The notes below the pieces were generated by a model that was given only the letters and a program-made list of their open reading frames with translations, did not search any database and was not told the DNA's origin. Shown one piece after another: positions 27,268 through 36,320 of a DNA stretch of 64,000 nt. The position numbers and the translations under genes were made by a program. Every line of letters starts with the position of its first letter. Position 1 is the first letter of the stretch. Origin of the DNA: Helicobacteraceae bacterium (GTDB lineage Bacteria > Campylobacterota > Campylobacteria > Campylobacterales > Sulfurimonadaceae); NCBI GenBank assembly GCA_027063225.1, contig JAMOSG010000039.1, positions 62,001 to 126,000 of the forward strand, in the 5' to 3' direction.

Positions 27268-28095
27268 ATGGATTTAGCTATTAAAGAGCTTCTTTTAGAA
27301 GCTACTACAATTTTAAAAGAGGCAAATATCCCATCTCCTGCAAAAGAGGCAACACTTCTTTTGCAACATTATCTTCAAAAAGATCAACTCTATATTATGA
27401 CAAATCAAGATATTATTGTAAAAAATACTCAAAGTTATTTTGATTTAATAAAGCGTAGAGCTAAAAATGAACCATTAGAGTATATAACAAATAGGGTAAG
27501 TTTTTATTCCCAAGAGTTTTATATAGATAATGGTGCACTTATTCCACGTCCTGAAACAGAATTACTAATAGATGAAGTTTTACAAAATATTTCAGACAAA
27601 GAGCAACAACTTACTATTGTAGAAGTTGGAGTAGGGAGTGGAATAATCTCTATTATGCTTGCAAAACATTTAAAAAATGCAAAATTTATCGCTATAGATA
27701 TCTCACAAAAAGCATTAGCAGTGGCAAAGAAAAATATCTCTCAATTTCATTTAGAGAAACAAATAGAACTAAGAGAATGTTCACTACTTGATTGTGTAGA
27801 TGAAAAGATAGATTATTTAGTTTCAAATCCACCCTATATTGAAGATGGGATAGAGCTAGAATCTAATCTATCCTATGAACCTCAAAATGCTTTATTTGGG
27901 GGAAGAGTAGGGGATGAGATTATAAAAAAACTTCTTGATGAAGTCTTAAGTAGAAAGATTAAATTTTTTAGTTGTGAAATGGGATATGATCAAAAGAGTA
28001 AAATATCTTCTTATTTAGAGGAGTCTTTATTTGATTCACTCACTTTTTATAAAGATTGGAGTGGATTTGATAGAGGTTTTACATTAAAGGTTTAG
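27268..28095 (+). CDS. prmC: Peptide chain release factor N5-glutamine methyltransferase
   Basis: 275 residues. An N-terminal helical domain (1-85) with EPLEYITNRVSFY and LIPRPETELLIDEV (91-104), then the SAM motif VEVGVGSGIISIMLA (118-132) and the NPPY active site at 187-190. The final SCEMGYDQKSKI and GFDRGFTLK are also typical. PrmC methylates the Gln of the GGQ motif in release factors RF1 and RF2, improving termination. It lies 2 bases after the DJ-1 gene and 1 base before the DUF4149 gene. Confidence 0.94.
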   Translation: MDLAIKELLLEATTILKEANIPSPAKEATLLLQHYLQKDQLYIMTNQDIIVKNTQSYFDLIKRRAKNEPLEYITNRVSFYSQEFYIDNGALIPRPETELLIDEVLQNISDKEQQLTIVEVGVGSGIISIMLAKHLKNAKFIAIDISQKALAVAKKNISQFHLEKQIELRECSLLDCVDEKIDYLVSNPPYIEDGIELESNLSYEPQNALFGGRVGDEIIKKLLDEVLSRKIKFFSCEMGYDQKSKISSYLEESLFDSLTFYKDWSGFDRGFTLKV

Positions 28096-28096
28096 T

Positions 28097-28585
28097 ATGA
28101 ATAAAAGAATGTTCTTTGATTTTGGGTATTTAGTTATGTTAGCAGCTACATTTGGAGCTGTTTTAGCTCTGGGTGCAATTGTTGCTCCAGTTGTATTTCA
28201 TACAGATAAAATTTTATCTGGAATGTTAATTGACCATTATAATGCTGGAATTATTATGGGTGAGATTTTTCGTAGATTTTCTTATTGGATTTATGCAGTT
28301 GCATTTTTTGTTATACTATATGAAGCAGCACTTTATAAAACAGGAAAACGTGATGCAATTGCATTTGGTAGTGCATTTGTAGTTGTTTTTACATCTTTAC
28401 TTTTTAGTGGTGTTTATTCGCCAAAAATTTTAGCTATGCAAGCATTAGGTGCTGAAACAACACAAAGTGATACATTTGCAAATATTCATATTGCAAGCGA
28501 AATAGATTTTAAAATTTTAGCATTAGGTTTAATTGTACTTTTTGTAAGAAGGTTAATGATTTTACCAATGAGTGTTAAAAAATAG
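28097..28585 (+). CDS. DUF4149 membrane protein
   Basis: 162 residues with four hydrophobic segments (about 10-30, 55-78, 88-112, 135-152). AATFGAVLALGAIVAPVVFH and the loop with MGEIFRRFSYW match the DUF4149 (TMEM205-like) pattern, a family of small integral membrane proteins of unknown role. It is the last gene of the long cluster starting at 20776, and is convergent with ftsZ with only 19 bases between stops. The domain call is fair; no function can be stated. Confidence 0.7.
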   Translation: MNKRMFFDFGYLVMLAATFGAVLALGAIVAPVVFHTDKILSGMLIDHYNAGIIMGEIFRRFSYWIYAVAFFVILYEAALYKTGKRDAIAFGSAFVVVFTSLLFSGVYSPKILAMQALGAETTQSDTFANIHIASEIDFKILALGLIVLFVRRLMILPMSVKK

Positions 28586-28593
28586 AAGAGGAG

Positions 28594-28618
28594 ATAGACA
28601 AGAATCAATCTTGTCTAT
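28594..28618. terminator. Hairpin at the convergent DUF4149/ftsZ end
   Basis: ATAGACAAGA and TCTTGTCTAT form a perfect 10-bp stem around ATCAA, overlapping the ftsZ stop codon. On the minus strand a T-rich stretch follows after about 12 bases, so it may end ftsZ transcription; the plus strand has no T-run. Confidence 0.45.
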
Positions 28619-29795
28619 GTCTATAATATGCAGGAGTATCTAAGCTATTTGGATCGTATTCAAAAGTTCCAATATCACTTCCTACAATTTTTCTAGGTCT
28701 ACCAGAAAGAGTTGTTTCTTGAGTATTGATAGTTTGTTGTTGAGAAACAGTAGGTTCTTGCATAACTACATTTTCAGTAGATTCAAAACCTGTATTGTTA
28801 GCTACATTTTTTTCAAAACCAGTCGCTACAATTGTGATTTTTACATAATCTTCAGCAAGAGCTTCATCTGTTGATGTACCAAAAATAACATCAGCTTCTT
28901 CATCTACACTTTCATAAACTACATTCATAGCTTCTTGAATCTCCATAAATGGGAAATTAGGATGGAATTGGAAGTGTACAAGAACACCCATCGCACCATT
29001 AATTGAGATATTATCCAGAAGAGGAGACTCAATAGCAGTTTTAATAGCTTCATAAGCAGCATTTTCACCTTGATGTTCACCAACACCCATAAGTGCCATA
29101 CCTTTGTAGCTCATTACAGTTCTTAAGTCATTAAAGTCAACATTGATGTCATCTACACCACTTGAGAGGATAATACCAGAAGTTCCTTTAACAGCTTGTG
29201 CTAAAACGCTATCTACAATTTTAAAGCTATCTTTTAAACCTGCTTTTCTATCGATAATAGAGATAAGTTTTTCATTTGGAATAACAACAATAGAATCACT
29301 TTCTGCTTTAAGAGCTTCTAAACCTTCTAATGCAAGTCTATTTCTCTTTTTACCTTCAAATTGGAAAGGTTTTGTAACAACAGAAACTGTAAGAGCCCCA
29401 ACATCTTTAGCAATTCTTGCAACAACTGGTGCAGCACCTGTTCCCGTTCCTCCACCAAGACCAGCAGAGATAAATACAATATCTGCACCTTGAAGTTCAG
29501 CTCTAATCTCTTCTTCATTTTCTAAAGCAGACTCTTCACCAATTTCTGGTTTCATACCTGCACCAAGACCTTTAGTGAGTTTTACACCAATTTGAACTTT
29601 CTTTTCTGCTGGGCTGTTTTGTAGCGCTTGAGCATCTGTATTTACAACCATCATTTCGATGCCTGTAACATTCTCTCTAATCATATGGCCTATCATATTT
29701 CCACCGCCGCCACCGACACCAACAGCGATAATTCTAGCACCTTGAATATTTGGAACATTTTTAATTTCTTCTACTGCAAATGGTTGATTTGACAT
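28605..29795 (-). CDS. ftsZ: Cell division GTPase FtsZ
   Basis: 396 residues. The tubulin signature GGGTGTG at 114-120, the nucleotide loop IIAVGVGGGGGNMIGHM (22-38), and the T7 loop with NVDFNDLRTVM are all intact, so it should bind GTP and polymerise into the division ring. The C-terminal tail ends with LDTPAYYRHRQD, matching the conserved peptide that binds FtsA and other tethers. The linker (about 325-380) is Gln- and Thr-rich. It follows ftsA by 23 bases. GAGAGGA precedes the ATG. Confidence 0.98.
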   Translation of the reverse strand: MSNQPFAVEEIKNVPNIQGARIIAVGVGGGGGNMIGHMIRENVTGIEMMVVNTDAQALQNSPAEKKVQIGVKLTKGLGAGMKPEIGEESALENEEEIRAELQGADIVFISAGLGGGTGTGAAPVVARIAKDVGALTVSVVTKPFQFEGKKRNRLALEGLEALKAESDSIVVIPNEKLISIIDRKAGLKDSFKIVDSVLAQAVKGTSGIILSSGVDDINVDFNDLRTVMSYKGMALMGVGEHQGENAAYEAIKTAIESPLLDNISINGAMGVLVHFQFHPNFPFMEIQEAMNVVYESVDEEADVIFGTSTDEALAEDYVKITIVATGFEKNVANNTGFESTENVVMQEPTVSQQQTINTQETTLSGRPRKIVGSDIGTFEYDPNSLDTPAYYRHRQD

Positions 29796-29818
29796 AATTT
29801 CCTCTCCTTGTTTAAACT

Positions 29819-31219
29819 TTAAAATAATTGTGTAGCCCAGTTTATAAATTTATTAAACACATTTGGCTCTTTTGTGTTTTGCATACCTTTTTTTTGTGCA
29901 TCAAGATCAAATACTTGTGTACTCTCCTCATGATCAACAGGAGGAATTACTGGTGGTACAACACCAATATTACTTTGCTCTACAGCTGTAGCTGATTGAA
30001 GATTTCCAATAGCAGTTGCTTCTGCTGGAATCTCATTTGGATGACGTACACGTTTGTTTACATCTATTTCATATTTTGTGTAAGAGTTACTCATATACAT
30101 AACCAATCCAATAGCAGAAGCAAATTCTGGTCCACTTACTTCCTCAAAAAGCCCAGCTAATGGTTTTGGTTTTGCTAAGCGTACAGGCATAGAACCAAAA
30201 GTAGCACCAGCTAATTCACGGATTCCATCCATTTTAGAAAATCCACCAGTAAGAACTATACCCGCACCAAGTAACTCTTTAAGACCACTATTTTCAATAA
30301 AATGTGCAAGAATCATAAGAGTTTCTTCAACTCTTGCATAAGCAATATCGCTTACAACTGCTAAAGAAACCTCTTTTGTAGCCTCTTCATTTCCAGTTAT
30401 TGGAATCTCTACAGAATCGTTCACTGGAGGATTGAGTAAAGAAGTGTAGTGTAGTTTTAGTGTATCTGCATAGTTTAATGGTGTTTGCAAAGCTGTTGAT
30501 AAATCATTTGTAATGTGATTTGAACCAACACCTAAAAATTCATTAAAACGAATAGAATTACCAGCATAAATACTAATACTACTTGTACTTCCACCCATAT
30601 CTATAACAGCTGCACCTAACTCTTTTTCATCTTCATTGAGTGTAGCAATAGCTGAAGCATAGCTATTTAAAACAACACTTTCAACTTCGATTCCAGCTGC
30701 ATTAACAGCTTTTTTTAGATTGTTAAGATTTGATTTTTGAGTAGTAATAATATGAGATTCTACTTCTAATCTTGCAGCATTCATCCCTAGAGGGTCTTCA
30801 ATATAATCTTGATTATCTACTTTGAAGTTATATGGAAGGGCATGTAAAACATCATAATCATTTTGAGGAATTTTTGCATTGTAAAGAGATGTTTGCATAA
30901 CACGTTCAATATCTTTAAAAGTTATCTCTTTTGATTGGATATTTACAATACCAGTAGAATTTAAACTTTTTGTATATGCTCCAGAGATAGAAACAACTGC
31001 AGAGATTACATCGCTTCCAGAGATGCGTTTTGCATCCTCTACAGCAGCTTTAATAGATTTAGAAGCTTGTTCAATATTTGTGATACTTCCTTTTTTTAAT
31101 CCTAGTGCTCTAACGATACCAGTACCGGTAATATCAATAGTTTCATCATCATTAATTTGTGCGATAATGGCACATACTTTTGTTGATCCGATGTCAATTG
31201 CTAAAACAGTTTTGCTCAA
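29819..31219 (-). CDS. ftsA: Cell division protein FtsA
   Basis: 466 residues of the actin-like ATPase family. VLAIDIGSTKVCAIIA (phosphate 1), AAVIDMGGSTSSISIY (phosphate 2) and IVLTGGFSKMDGIRELA (adenosine motif) are present, and the 1C subdomain lies between. It ends with KEPNVFNKFINWATQLF, an amphipathic helix that would tether FtsZ to the membrane. The tail before it (about 390-450) is longer than in E. coli FtsA (about 420 residues). It lies between the ppiD-like gene (1 base gap) and ftsZ. Confidence 0.96.
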   Translation of the reverse strand: MSKTVLAIDIGSTKVCAIIAQINDDETIDITGTGIVRALGLKKGSITNIEQASKSIKAAVEDAKRISGSDVISAVVSISGAYTKSLNSTGIVNIQSKEITFKDIERVMQTSLYNAKIPQNDYDVLHALPYNFKVDNQDYIEDPLGMNAARLEVESHIITTQKSNLNNLKKAVNAAGIEVESVVLNSYASAIATLNEDEKELGAAVIDMGGSTSSISIYAGNSIRFNEFLGVGSNHITNDLSTALQTPLNYADTLKLHYTSLLNPPVNDSVEIPITGNEEATKEVSLAVVSDIAYARVEETLMILAHFIENSGLKELLGAGIVLTGGFSKMDGIRELAGATFGSMPVRLAKPKPLAGLFEEVSGPEFASAIGLVMYMSNSYTKYEIDVNKRVRHPNEIPAEATAIGNLQSATAVEQSNIGVVPPVIPPVDHEESTQVFDLDAQKKGMQNTKEPNVFNKFINWATQLF

Positions 31220-31220
31220 C

Positions 31221-32699
31221 TTAGAGTCCTTCTACGTAGATTTCTGTTTTGTACTTATTGTTCAAGTTTTTAAGTAAACCTTGATTTAATAGAGCACTTT
31301 TTAATTTCTTAATAGTATCTTTAAGATCTTCCTCTTTTGAAGTAAGCAGTTTTTGTTCCACAATGTCAAAAAGAACAATTTTTCCACTTTTTAAAACGAT
31401 GAAAGATTTTTTCTTTTCACTATTAAAAAGCTCTACTTTAAATTCTTGAATTTCTAAAGCATTTAAACCATTAAAACTAACTTCATCTTGAAGTTTAAAA
31501 AGTTTGCTCTCTTTTGTGTTTTTTCCAAACTCTTTTTTATCAATAAGTTTATTTGCTAATTCTAAGAGTTTGTCTTTTTTAAGTTGTGCAATATAAAGAG
31601 GTTTCACAATATCTCTTACCTCTTCAAAACTTTTCACTTGAGGAGCAATTTTATTTACCACTTTAATAACAACATAAACATTACCAACTAAAATTGGTTT
31701 TAAAACTTTAGGCGTACTAAGAGTTGTACTTACTTTTTTTAATGCTTCACTATTTAGTGAGTTATTGTGTTGTGAAAGAGTCTCTTTTTTCGTTGTAACA
31801 TCTTGAGAAAGTTTATTTTTCTTGTATGCAATATATTTTCTTAAAGCTTGATCCTTAGCTTTTTTTGCATTTAAAGCTTTTACTACATCATCTTTTACAT
31901 TTTGAAGTGGTTCAATTTTTCCCTCTTCATTTTTGAATTTATATTTATTATCTGTATAGTACGTTTGAATCTCTTCATCACTAAACTTAAGGTTAGGAAT
32001 AGCTACTTCGATATATTCTATTTCATACTTCTCATCACTCATAAAATCAGATTTTCTTTTTTCCCAAAAATCCTTAAGTGCTTGAGGTGTTACTTTTACT
32101 TTAATGTCATCTTGAGACAATACTTTGTATTTGATTTTATCTGCAATGTCAAAAGCAGTTGTAATAGCTTTTTGCTCTTGTTGAGACACTTTTACTTCTA
32201 AAATTTTTAAAAGCTTTTCAATAAGTAGTTGTTTACGTAAATCTTTCTCATACTCTGCAATTGTCATTCTGCTTCTTGAAAGAACTTGTTTGTATGTTTC
32301 TTTGTTAAATTTACCATTTTTAAAGAAATATTCTTGAGAAGTAATAGCTTTTAAAAGTTCTTCATCTGTTACTTGAAGATCATACTCTTTTGCAAGATTA
32401 ATTAAAAGTGCTTGATCTATAAGTTGTTTAAGTGCTTGGCGTTGAAGACCAAAAGTTTTTGCTTGTTTTTCATCAAAATTACCCTGAAAAAGCTGGCTAT
32501 ATTGCATATATAAACGGGAATAACTTTTTTGAAGTTCCCCTTGAGATATCTCTTCATCTCCCACTTTTGCAATTGCTCCTGCTTTATCTCCGTAACTGTA
32601 TTGCCCCCATCCTACAAATCCTGCTCCAATAAAAGAGATAGTTGAAACCCAAATTGTAACAATGAGGTATTTTTTATGTTTTTGCATCCAAGTAATCAT
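31221..32699 (-). CDS. PpiD/SurA-like periplasmic chaperone, membrane-anchored
   Basis: 492 residues. A short cytoplasmic start, one membrane segment at about 12-30 (LIVTIWVSTISFIGAGFVGWG), then a SurA_N-type helical chaperone domain (about 40-170, GDEEISQGELQKSYSRLYMQ) facing the periplasm. The region about 215-390 aligns in position with a parvulin domain but lacks clear rotamase motifs, so prolyl isomerase activity is doubtful. PpiD-like proteins help fold outer membrane and secreted proteins at the Sec exit. It is the first gene of a ppiD-like/ftsA/ftsZ unit, an order found widely in Campylobacterota. Confidence 0.82.
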   Translation of the reverse strand: MITWMQKHKKYLIVTIWVSTISFIGAGFVGWGQYSYGDKAGAIAKVGDEEISQGELQKSYSRLYMQYSQLFQGNFDEKQAKTFGLQRQALKQLIDQALLINLAKEYDLQVTDEELLKAITSQEYFFKNGKFNKETYKQVLSRSRMTIAEYEKDLRKQLLIEKLLKILEVKVSQQEQKAITTAFDIADKIKYKVLSQDDIKVKVTPQALKDFWEKRKSDFMSDEKYEIEYIEVAIPNLKFSDEEIQTYYTDNKYKFKNEEGKIEPLQNVKDDVVKALNAKKAKDQALRKYIAYKKNKLSQDVTTKKETLSQHNNSLNSEALKKVSTTLSTPKVLKPILVGNVYVVIKVVNKIAPQVKSFEEVRDIVKPLYIAQLKKDKLLELANKLIDKKEFGKNTKESKLFKLQDEVSFNGLNALEIQEFKVELFNSEKKKSFIVLKSGKIVLFDIVEQKLLTSKEEDLKDTIKKLKSALLNQGLLKNLNNKYKTEIYVEGL

Positions 32700-32828
32700 T
32701 AACGTTGTAACCTTAAATATAATATTGGTGCTATTTTATGAAAATTCGCATTAAATCTTGATAAAGTAAGTAAAAACAAGTAAAATACAAGAAGAATAAG
32801 TAAAACAAATAAATAAGAGGCAACTATT

Positions 32829-34136
32829 ATGAACAATAACGAACTAAGAGAACGTGATTTAGAGGTTTTATGGCACCCTTGTACTCAAATGAAAGACCAT
32901 GAAACTTTGCCACTCATCCCTATAAAAAATGCAAAAGGTGTTTATTTAGAAGATTTTGAGGGGAATCGTTATATCGATGCTATTAGTAGTTGGTGGGTAA
33001 ATCTTTTTGGGCATACAAATGAGTATATTAACCAAAAAGTAAAAGAGCAGATTGATACTTTAGAGCATGTTATTTTAGCTGGATTTTCTCATAAACCCAT
33101 TGTAGAGTTATCTGAAAGATTAGTAAAATTAACACCCCCAAATTTAGATAAATGTTTTTATGCAGATAATGGCTCAAGTGCCGTTGAAGTAGCACTTAAA
33201 ATGAGTTACCATGCACATTTAAATGATGGAGCAACAAAACCTCTTTTTGTTTCATTAAAAAACTCTTACCATGGAGAGACTATAGGAGCTTTAAGTGTAG
33301 GTGATGTAGAGCTTTATAAGGACACTTATAAACCTTTACTTATACGCTCTATTCAAACGGCAGTTCCAAAAGATATGACTATAAAAGCAGCACAAGAAGC
33401 AGCACAAGAGTTTGAAGAACTTTGTAAGCAAAAAGGGGATCAAATTAGTGCTATTATTTTAGAGCCTCTTATTCAGGGTGCTGGTTCTATGCATATGTAC
33501 CATGAAGAGTTTTTACATTTGGTGCGTAAAATTGCAACAAAATACAATGTTCACTTAATAGCAGATGAAGTGATGGTTGGATTTGGAAGAACAGGAGAGC
33601 TTTTTGCATCTGCTAAAGCTGGAATTAGTCCAGATTTTTTAGTGCTTTCTAAAGGTTTAACAGGTGGATATCTACCACTTTCAGTTGTACTTACAAGTAA
33701 TGAAATATATGCCAAATTTTATTGTGATTATAATGAGCATAAAGCATTTTTACATTCTCACTCTTACACAGGAAATGCTCTTGCTTGTGCAGCTGCAAAT
33801 GCAACTTTAGATATTTTTGAAAATGAAAATATTATAGAGAAAAATAAAAAAACAGCACAATTTATGGCTCAACAACTTCAAAAATTTCAAGAGTTGCTAA
33901 ATGTAAAAGAGATTCGCCAAACTGGGATGGTATGTGCGATTGAACTTCAAGGGTATGAACCTCAAGAGAGAATAGGGCTTAAAGTGTATCAACATGGATT
34001 AAAAAATGGTGTTTTATTAAGACCTCTTGGGCATATTATTTATTTTATGCCACCTTATGTTATTACAGAAGCTGAGATAACAAAGATGTTTGATGTTGCA
34101 TATGAAGCTATTGTTAATCTTGATGTTAAAATTTAA
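32829..34136 (+). CDS. bioA: Adenosylmethionine-8-amino-7-oxononanoate aminotransferase
   Basis: 435 residues, class III aminotransferase. LWHPCTQMKDHE at about 14-25 and DAISSWWVNLFGH at about 55-67 are BioA signatures; DNGSSAVEVALKM binds the cofactor phosphate; LIADEVMVGFGRTG and the Schiff-base LSKGLTGGYLPLS (Lys about 281) complete the site. It transfers the amino group of SAM to KAPA to form DAPA in biotin synthesis. AAGAGG lies before the ATG. Other bio genes are not in this window. The gap to the divergent ppiD-like gene is 129 bases, AT-rich, with no recognised operator. Confidence 0.95.
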   Translation: MNNNELRERDLEVLWHPCTQMKDHETLPLIPIKNAKGVYLEDFEGNRYIDAISSWWVNLFGHTNEYINQKVKEQIDTLEHVILAGFSHKPIVELSERLVKLTPPNLDKCFYADNGSSAVEVALKMSYHAHLNDGATKPLFVSLKNSYHGETIGALSVGDVELYKDTYKPLLIRSIQTAVPKDMTIKAAQEAAQEFEELCKQKGDQISAIILEPLIQGAGSMHMYHEEFLHLVRKIATKYNVHLIADEVMVGFGRTGELFASAKAGISPDFLVLSKGLTGGYLPLSVVLTSNEIYAKFYCDYNEHKAFLHSHSYTGNALACAAANATLDIFENENIIEKNKKTAQFMAQQLQKFQELLNVKEIRQTGMVCAIELQGYEPQERIGLKVYQHGLKNGVLLRPLGHIIYFMPPYVITEAEITKMFDVAYEAIVNLDVKI

Positions 34137-34138
34137 GC

Positions 34139-34144
34139 TATAAT
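34139..34144 (+). promoter_or_regulatory. Candidate -10 element (TATAAT) for ribBA
   Basis: A perfect TATAAT begins 3 bases after the bioA stop and lies 31 bases before the ribBA ATG, so ribBA may have its own promoter. Confidence 0.4.
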
Positions 34145-34174
34145 TATAAAAAAATTAATCTAAAGAGAAGTAAG

Positions 34175-35203
34175 ATGGATCCAATAAAAAGAGTTCAAGA
34201 AGCCATAGAAGAGATTAAAAAAGGTAATATGGTTATTATGATAGATGATGAAGATAGAGAAAATGAGGGTGATCTTGTTTATGCTGCTGCATTCTCTACG
34301 CCAGATCATGTAAACTTTATGGCAACACATGCAAGAGGGCTTATTTGTGTAGCTCTCTCAAAACAAACTGCACAACGCTTAGAGCTGAACCCAATGGTAA
34401 GTTCTAACACATCTTCTTACGAAACAGCATTTACAGTCTCTGTTGATGCAAAAACAGCACTTACAGGAATCTCTGCTGCTGAGAGAGATGAAACAATTAA
34501 AATTTTAGCCAATCCTTTAAGCAAAGCAGATGAACTTGTAAGACCTGGGCATATTTTTCCACTTATTGCTAAAGATGGTGGTGTGCTTGTAAGAACAGGG
34601 CATACAGAGGGTTCAGTTGATCTTTGTCACTTAGCAGGACTTAGTGAAGCAGGTGTTATTTGTGAGATTATTAAAGATGATGGAACAATGGCACGTAGAG
34701 ATGATTTAGATATTTTTGCACAAAAGCATAAGTTAAAAACTGTTTTTATCTCTGACTTAGTTGAGTATCGTTTAGCTAATGAGAGCTTGATTAAAAAAGA
34801 GAGTGAATCTGAAATAGAATTTTTTGGAGTTAAAGCAAAAGAGTCTATCTTTAAAGATCATGATGGAGTTGAGCATAAAGCTATAAGTTTTGGAAAGATA
34901 GAAACAACTACAAATATTCGTGTGCATAATGTAATTTCTGATATGGAACTACTTTTAAATCAAAAAAAATATAATAATCTTATAGACTCTATAGAATATC
35001 TTAAACAAAATGGTGGAATTTTAGTGTTTATCAATAAAACTATTCATCAAGATGATGCAACAATGAAAGAGTTTGGAATTGGTGCACAGATTGTAAAATC
35101 TTTTGGTGTTTCAAAAATGAACCTTTTAAGTTCCGTAAAACAGATAGATTTTTCAGCATTAAGTGGTTTTGGTTTAGAGATTCAAAAAGTGGTAGAGTTA
35201 TGA
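34175..35203 (+). CDS. ribBA: 3,4-dihydroxy-2-butanone 4-phosphate synthase with degenerate GTP cyclohydrolase II-like domain
   Basis: 342 residues. Residues 1-205 form a complete DHBP synthase: [53 protein letters not shown] and [14 protein letters not shown] are conserved. It makes the four-carbon unit of riboflavin from ribulose 5-phosphate. The C-terminal part keeps the fold trace [19 protein letters not shown] but has no cysteine at all, so it lacks the three zinc ligands of GTP cyclohydrolase II and should not have that activity. This degenerate RibBA form is known in Campylobacterota, where a separate RibA serves. The next gene overlaps by 4 bases. Confidence 0.9.
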   Translation: MDPIKRVQEAIEEIKKGNMVIMIDDEDRENEGDLVYAAAFSTPDHVNFMATHARGLICVALSKQTAQRLELNPMVSSNTSSYETAFTVSVDAKTALTGISAAERDETIKILANPLSKADELVRPGHIFPLIAKDGGVLVRTGHTEGSVDLCHLAGLSEAGVICEIIKDDGTMARRDDLDIFAQKHKLKTVFISDLVEYRLANESLIKKESESEIEFFGVKAKESIFKDHDGVEHKAISFGKIETTTNIRVHNVISDMELLLNQKKYNNLIDSIEYLKQNGGILVFINKTIHQDDATMKEFGIGAQIVKSFGVSKMNLLSSVKQIDFSALSGFGLEIQKVVEL

Positions 35204-35904
35204 TAGAGGGGTATTTTACACGTATTGAAGATGGAAATGAAGTACTTATAGAGCATGTAGCATTGCCAGAATCTCCAAAAGGGTATAAAACACTCTTTAA
35301 TATTTTTATAAAAATTACAAACCCTGAAGATGAAAAGTTTTCAAAACTTAAAGAGGCTCTTATTTTAGCTGTTGAGTATAACGATAGTGCTTGTTATGTT
35401 GGAAGTAGATTTGTAGATGGTTGGTATGAACTTTACTTTTACGCAAGAGATTCTAAAGGGCTCAATACAACAGCAAGTGATATTTTAAAAGAGAGTGGTT
35501 ATGCTTATGAGAGTGGAGTAGTAAAAGATCCAAAATGGAATTTTTACTATAAATCTTTAGAACCAAAACCATTAGAACTTATAGACCTTCAAAGTAAGCA
35601 GATTATTGCTATGCTTGAAAATGAAGGAGATAATATTGAAGAATCAAGAGAGGTTGAACATTATCTGTTTTTTTCTACACCTTCTCAAAAAGAGAGGTTT
35701 ATTAAAGAGTTAGAAACAAATGAAACATTTTCATTTTTAGATGAGATAGAAAATGATAGTTTTGAAAATGGGATAGCTGTTGTGACAAATCATAATGTAA
35801 CATTTAATGAGGTGCAAAAGATAACCCACACTCTTTATGATTTAGTTTCAAAAGAGCATGGATTTTATGAGGGGTGGAGTACAACACTTTGTTGTGAAGA
35901 TTAG
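35200..35904 (+). CDS. DUF695-RraB fusion protein
   Basis: 234 residues in two parts. Residues about 1-125 fit DUF695 (YFTRIEDGNEVLIEHVAL; YVGSRFVDGWYELYFYARD; WNFYYKSLEP). Residues about 135-232 fit the RraB family (REVEHYLFFSTPSQKERF, a central strand NGIAVVT, then LYDLVSKEHGFYEGWST). RraB inhibits RNase E in gammaproteobacteria, yet Campylobacterota generally have RNase Y and RNase J rather than RNase E, so the target must differ. It overlaps ribBA by 4 bases (ATGA) and is convergent with the next gene, sharing 4 bases. Domain calls are by pattern from memory. Confidence 0.7.
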   Translation: MIEGYFTRIEDGNEVLIEHVALPESPKGYKTLFNIFIKITNPEDEKFSKLKEALILAVEYNDSACYVGSRFVDGWYELYFYARDSKGLNTTASDILKESGYAYESGVVKDPKWNFYYKSLEPKPLELIDLQSKQIIAMLENEGDNIEESREVEHYLFFSTPSQKERFIKELETNETFSFLDEIENDSFENGIAVVTNHNVTFNEVQKITHTLYDLVSKEHGFYEGWSTTLCCED

Positions 35905-36311
35905 TAATCTAAAATAGATTCATCCTCTATTCTGTTAAAAGAGTTTCTTTGAAGCTCTTTTAAAATCTCTTTGAGGCGGTTATATACCATTGTAGGTGTT
36001 TTTGAATCTGCAAAGGTATCTATAGCTATTAAAGAGCTATTGTTTCCAAAATGGTTATCTAAAGATTGTATAAGATTTTGAGCAGCTTTAAATGCTTGTT
36101 CTTGGTTAATATACATAAAATTTATAAAATAGTGGTTTTCATCTATTTTTAAAAAATGATCACTTTTTCTTACATATTTACCCAAATCTATAGGTTCCAT
36201 TGCCCCTTCATGATAGAGTAGTGTAAATGTTGAAGCAGTTTGGTATCTGCTGTTGAGATAGTAACTTTTCTCTATCATAATTCTTAATCTATTTGCTATA
36301 TTTTGTTCCAT
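35901..36311 (-). CDS. Unrecognised 136-residue protein upstream partner of rodA region
   Basis: A 136-residue cytosolic protein with mixed strands and helices: FLKIDENHYFINFMYI (about 53-68) then an amphipathic helix EQAFKAAQNLIQSLDNHF (about 71-88), then LIAIDTFADSKTPTMVYNRL. The strand-turn-strand-helix order vaguely recalls a cyclase-like fold but no active motif is present, so I do not assign a family. GGAG lies just before the ATG, and rodA ends 9 bases upstream, so it is the second gene of a rodA transcript. It is convergent with the DUF695-RraB gene, with 4 bases shared. Confidence 0.6.
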   Translation of the reverse strand: MEQNIANRLRIMIEKSYYLNSRYQTASTFTLLYHEGAMEPIDLGKYVRKSDHFLKIDENHYFINFMYINQEQAFKAAQNLIQSLDNHFGNNSSLIAIDTFADSKTPTMVYNRLKEILKELQRNSFNRIEDESILDY

Positions 36312-36320
36312 TTTTTTCTC

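Noticed and set aside
28640-29795. Long plus-strand frames opposite ftsZ and other minus-strand genes
   Set aside because: They lack ribosome sites and recognisable domains and mirror strongly supported genes on the other strand.
32700-32828. Possible BirA-type operator before bioA (TTGTAACC and nearby A/T-rich repeats)
   Set aside because: Only one half-site resembles the operator and no second arm lies at the expected distance; the rest is simple AT-rich sequence.
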